8,910 bases of DNA from Avimuribaculum sp964395975. Its GTDB lineage: Bacteria > Bacteroidota > Bacteroidia > Bacteroidales > Muribaculaceae. Under the pieces are notes generated by a model. It worked only from the letters and a program-made list of their open reading frames with translations, made no database searches and was not told where the DNA came from. The stretch spans positions 1-8,910 of the forward strand of contig CAYNBZ010000075.1 in NCBI GenBank assembly GCA_964395975.1, given 5' to 3'. Both the position numbers and the translations under genes were made by a program. Positions 6,511 through 8,910 of this stretch are shown here, piece after piece (position 1 is the first letter of the stretch; the number at the start of each line of letters is the position of its first letter).

Positions 6511-6522
6511 GCCATGCATGGC
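6511..6522. repeat. 12-bp perfect palindrome GCCATGCATGGC
   Basis: This is an uninterrupted 12-bp palindrome, one base after the preceding dyad and 12 bases before the -33 box of the peptidase promoter. Its position would suit a dimeric DNA-binding regulator, but no factor can be named and a short palindrome may be chance. Confidence 0.35.
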
Positions 6523-6534
6523 GAATCGAGAAAT

Positions 6535-6565
6535 TTTGCGATAAAGGGTAATTGCATTAATTTTG
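6535..6565 (+). promoter_or_regulatory. Bacteroidota-type promoter for the DPP5-like peptidase gene
   Basis: There is a -33 TTTG (6535-6538), a 19-nt spacer and a perfect -7 box TAATTTTG (6558-6565). The predicted start leaves a leader of about 35 nt before the ATG at 6607. The peptidase gene is therefore probably transcribed on its own rather than only by read-through from the CvfB-like gene. Confidence 0.75.
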
Positions 6566-6606
6566 CGTTGTGATAGCAATAAAATCAACTAAACATAAAT
6601 TACAAT

Positions 6607-8697
6607 ATGAACATTTTAAAACCATTTATGGCATCATTACTTTTGCTTCCTGCCATAGTATCATGCACGACAGGAGAAAAAGCTGCCGATGAAGTAATCA
6701 TCGAACGACCCGAGGTGACGGTGCAAGACGGAAAATTCACTCCCGAGGTGCTTATGGCATTGGGCAGCGTATCTTCACCGGTTGTTTCTCCCGATGGGAA
6801 GAAAGTGCTTTACAGCGTATCATTCACAAGCATCGAACAAAACAAATCGAATGCCGAATTGTGGGTGATGGATATCGATGGTAATAACCCCACAAGGCTG
6901 ACGACATCGCCACGCTCGGAATATGGAGCCGTATGGATTGATGGCGGGAACAAAATAGCATTCATGTACCCGCAAGGCGGAAAAATGCAAATTTTCACCA
7001 TGAATGCCGATGGCTCAGAACGGAAATGCATATCCAATATTGAAAAGGGTGTAGATGGCTTCCTCTTCTCTCCCGATGAAAGCAAAGTGCTTTACATCTC
7101 ACAAGTCAAATGGACCAAAGATGTGACCGACTTTTATCCCGACCTCGACAAAGCCAACTGCCATATTGTCGATGACCTCATGTATAAGCATTGGGATGAA
7201 TGGGTATCGACCATACCTCACCCGTTTATTGCCGATTTCACGGATGGTAAAATTGGCACGGGCACCGACATAATGGACGGAGAGCCATACGAATCACCCA
7301 TGAAACCTTTCGGCGGCATAGAATCGTTTGCATGGGCTCCCGATGGTAAAAGCATTGTATATGTAAGCCGTAAAAAAACTGGCATGGAGTATTCCATTTC
7401 GACAAACTCCGACCTTTTCCAATACGACCTTGCAACGAAAACCACACGCAATCTCACCGAGGGCATGACAGGCTATGACACAGCACCTGCATTCTCCAAA
7501 TCGGGCAACTATCTTGCTTGGCTTTCGATGGAACGTGACGGATATGAAAGCGATAAGAACCGCATCTTCGTCATGGATATGAACAACGGAGAAAAAACCG
7601 ACCTGACTGCCGACTGGGATTACACTGCCGATGTGTTTGCTTGGAGCAATGATGAGAAAACCATTTATTTCAATGCGCCATTCCAAGGTTGTGAACCCAT
7701 TTTCAGTATCGATATTGACACACACAAAGTCGATACCGTGGCCGCAGGTCAATATGACTATGCCACCGTCATTCCTACGGATAATGGCAGACTGCTCACA
7801 ATGCGCCATTCATACATGGCTCCAAACGAAATATTTTCAATAGCCGAAGATGGCACTATCAGCCAGTTGACCCATGTCAACGACGAATTGCTTGCCCAAG
7901 TAAGCCCCGTAACGGTAGAAAAACGTATGGTGCCTACCACCGACGGAAAACTAATGACCACATGGATCGTATTCCCACCCGACTTCGATCCTGCAAAGAA
8001 ATATCCTGCAATACTTTATTGCCAAGGCGGTCCGCAACAGGCTGTCAGCCAATTTTGGTCATCCCGATGGAATCTGCGCTTAATGGCTTCGCAAGGTTAC
8101 ATAGTCATCGCTCCCAACCGCCGTGGCCTGCCGGGCTTCGGCACGGAATGGAACGAACAGATTTCGGGTGACTATGGTGGTCAAAACATGAAAGACTACC
8201 TGAGTGCGGTAGATTATATGAAAAAAGAGCCATATATAGATGACCAACATATCGGAGCTGTCGGAGCAAGCTATGGAGGATTCTCGATTTACTGGCTTGC
8301 CGGACATCATAACCACCGTTTTGCCGCACTCATTGCCCATGCCGGCATTTTCAACATGGAAGCGCAATACCTTGAAACAGAGGAAATGTGGTTTGCCAAT
8401 TGGGATATGGGCGGTGCACCTTGGGACAAAGACAACAAAGTGGCCCAAGCAACATTTGCCACATCTCCGCACAAGTTTGTACAAAACTGGGATACCCCGA
8501 TAATGGTAACCGTCGGAGAAAAGGATTATCGCATACTTGCATCTCAAGGCATGATGGCGTTCAATGCTGCAAAGTTGCGCGGAATCCCCACTCGTATGCT
8601 CGTGTTCCCCGAAGAAAACCATTGGATATTACAACCACAAAATGCCCTGTTATGGCAACGAGAATTCTTCGGTTGGCTTGACAAATGGCTTAAATAA
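6607..8697 (+). CDS. dpp5: S9-family dipeptidyl peptidase, DPP5-like, predicted lipoprotein
   Basis: This is a 696-residue prolyl-oligopeptidase-family serine peptidase, closely similar in recalled sequence to DPP5 of Porphyromonas gingivalis, which removes N-terminal dipeptides with hydrophobic or Ala residues at P1. Residues about 40-430 form the beta-propeller (repeated SPDG/SPDE, MNADGSE, WAPDGKSIVY); DLMYKHWDEWV (190-200) is a conserved DPP5 segment. The catalytic alpha/beta-hydrolase domain (about 440-696) contains ILYCQGGPQ, Ser555 in GASYGGFS, Asp640 in GEKDYRI and His672 in PEENHW, so the triad is intact. As I recall them, the P. gingivalis positions are 542, 627 and 659, a constant offset of 13. 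The N-terminus is a signal peptide ending I17-V18-S19-C20, a good lipobox, so the enzyme is probably membrane-anchored and faces the periplasm. Its likely role is in using peptides as a carbon and nitrogen source. It has its own promoter (6535-6565) and no partner gene in the window. Confidence 0.93.
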   Translation: MNILKPFMASLLLLPAIVSCTTGEKAADEVIIERPEVTVQDGKFTPEVLMALGSVSSPVVSPDGKKVLYSVSFTSIEQNKSNAELWVMDIDGNNPTRLTTSPRSEYGAVWIDGGNKIAFMYPQGGKMQIFTMNADGSERKCISNIEKGVDGFLFSPDESKVLYISQVKWTKDVTDFYPDLDKANCHIVDDLMYKHWDEWVSTIPHPFIADFTDGKIGTGTDIMDGEPYESPMKPFGGIESFAWAPDGKSIVYVSRKKTGMEYSISTNSDLFQYDLATKTTRNLTEGMTGYDTAPAFSKSGNYLAWLSMERDGYESDKNRIFVMDMNNGEKTDLTADWDYTADVFAWSNDEKTIYFNAPFQGCEPIFSIDIDTHKVDTVAAGQYDYATVIPTDNGRLLTMRHSYMAPNEIFSIAEDGTISQLTHVNDELLAQVSPVTVEKRMVPTTDGKLMTTWIVFPPDFDPAKKYPAILYCQGGPQQAVSQFWSSRWNLRLMASQGYIVIAPNRRGLPGFGTEWNEQISGDYGGQNMKDYLSAVDYMKKEPYIDDQHIGAVGASYGGFSIYWLAGHHNHRFAALIAHAGIFNMEAQYLETEEMWFANWDMGGAPWDKDNKVAQATFATSPHKFVQNWDTPIMVTVGEKDYRILASQGMMAFNAAKLRGIPTRMLVFPEENHWILQPQNALLWQREFFGWLDKWLK

Positions 8698-8855
8698 AAA
8701 TCAAGCAAATTATAACGATTCGGTCATGAGGGTGACCCAGAAGTAATAGCAAACAATTACGCCAAATATACTTAATTGAATATCAGTAATATAACAAGAA
8801 TAATAGAAATATCAATAACAAATAAGTAGGGACATTCAGTAAATAGTACAAAATT
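8698..8855. other. Non-coding 3' region between the peptidase stop and its terminator
   Basis: This is an AT-rich stretch of 158 bases without a credible gene. It contains an inverted repeat GGTCA-N6-TGACC (8722-8726 with 8733-8737), overlapping the odd palindrome GGGTGACCC (8730-8738), and a loose direct repeat around 8780-8820 (AATATCA twice). If the hairpin at the right edge is the terminator of the peptidase transcript, this is an unusually long 3' untranslated region. Confidence 0.4.
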
Positions 8856-8897
8856 AGCCAACTAATTCATGCACAAAGTGTTGCGAATTAGTTGGCT
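8856..8897 (+). terminator. Strong 13-bp hairpin terminator
   Basis: AGCCAACTAATTC (8856-8868) pairs perfectly with GAATTAGTTGGCT (8885-8897). The 16-nt loop can add a small CAC/GTG stem. The plus strand continues TTCTTGTATCTTT, a U-rich tail, so it would end transcription from the peptidase gene. On the minus strand the hairpin is followed by AATTTTGTAC, so it may be bidirectional and also stop any leftward transcription entering from beyond the window. Confidence 0.75.
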
Positions 8898-8910
8898 TTC
8901 TTGTATCTTT

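Noticed and set aside
7294..7809. Minus-strand open frame of 171 codons inside the peptidase gene
   Set aside because: It lies wholly antisense to a conserved S9 peptidase with an intact triad, and there is no promoter or family resemblance.
8080..8622. Minus-strand open frame of 180 codons inside the peptidase catalytic domain
   Set aside because: It is a shadow of the conserved catalytic domain in the opposite direction, with no recognisable motif of its own.
8784..8791. TAnnTTTG-like matches on the minus strand in the region after the peptidase gene
   Set aside because: They have no TTTG at the right distance and would drive only antisense transcription; such matches are expected by chance in AT-rich DNA.
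8762..8825. Possible tandem repeat or CRISPR-like array in the AT-rich 3' region
   Set aside because: Only a short imperfect duplication around AATATCA is present; there are no regular spacers, no repeats of useful length and no cas genes.
1..8910. Mobile element, prophage, defence island or biosynthetic cluster
   Set aside because: No transposase, integrase, terminal inverted repeats, phage genes, restriction or toxin genes were seen. All genes are ordinary chromosomal families.

Overview
The window looks like chromosomal core sequence from a member of the Bacteroidales (Bacteroidota). The support is: promoters of the Bacteroidota type (TTTG at -33, TAnnTTTG at -7); starts without clear Shine-Dalgarno sites; an S9 peptidase closely resembling dipeptidyl-peptidase 5 of Porphyromonas gingivalis; a small helix-turn-helix protein and a DUF2007-Usp-Usp protein of a kind I associate with this order. 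The family within the order is not resolved. I see no phage, transposon, integrase, toxin-antitoxin or CRISPR material.

Layout. From the left, everything up to about 5.55 kb is on the minus strand. A tRNA-Val(UAC) gene lies at 79-153 with its own promoter and terminator. A two-gene unit follows: a universal stress protein carrying an extra N-terminal signalling domain (1140-2252), then a SpoU/TrmH-family RNA 2'-O-methyltransferase (360-1127). A hairpin terminator (2322-2351) separates this unit from a short monocistronic gene for an 84-residue DNA-binding protein (2400-2654), which has its own promoter. Next is a tight four-gene cluster read leftward from 5553: a DUF3298-type lipoprotein, rsmG, an MBL-fold hydrolase of the glyoxalase II type, and a PAP2 membrane phosphatase. 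The first two junctions are 4-base ATGA overlaps. At 5554-5655 transcription diverges. On the plus strand a CvfB-like S1/winged-helix RNA-binding protein (5656-6486) is followed by the DPP5-like lipoprotein peptidase (6607-8697), which has a textbook promoter and a strong hairpin terminator at the right edge (8856-8897).

How the genes fit together. Several relate to RNA and translation: tRNA-Val, a TrmH-family methyltransferase, RsmG and the S1-domain protein. Others belong to the envelope or periplasm: the DUF3298 lipoprotein, the PAP2 phosphatase and the DPP5-like peptidase. The rsmG cluster looks co-transcribed and partly translationally coupled, but its members share no obvious pathway.

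I do not see a convincing new biological system here. The most interesting items are an 8-base GGTGGATA element that recurs upstream of three separate minus-strand units, abutting the -33 box in two of them; the three-domain stress protein; the apparent lipoprotein form of DPP5; and a dyad that swallows the stop codon of the CvfB-like gene.
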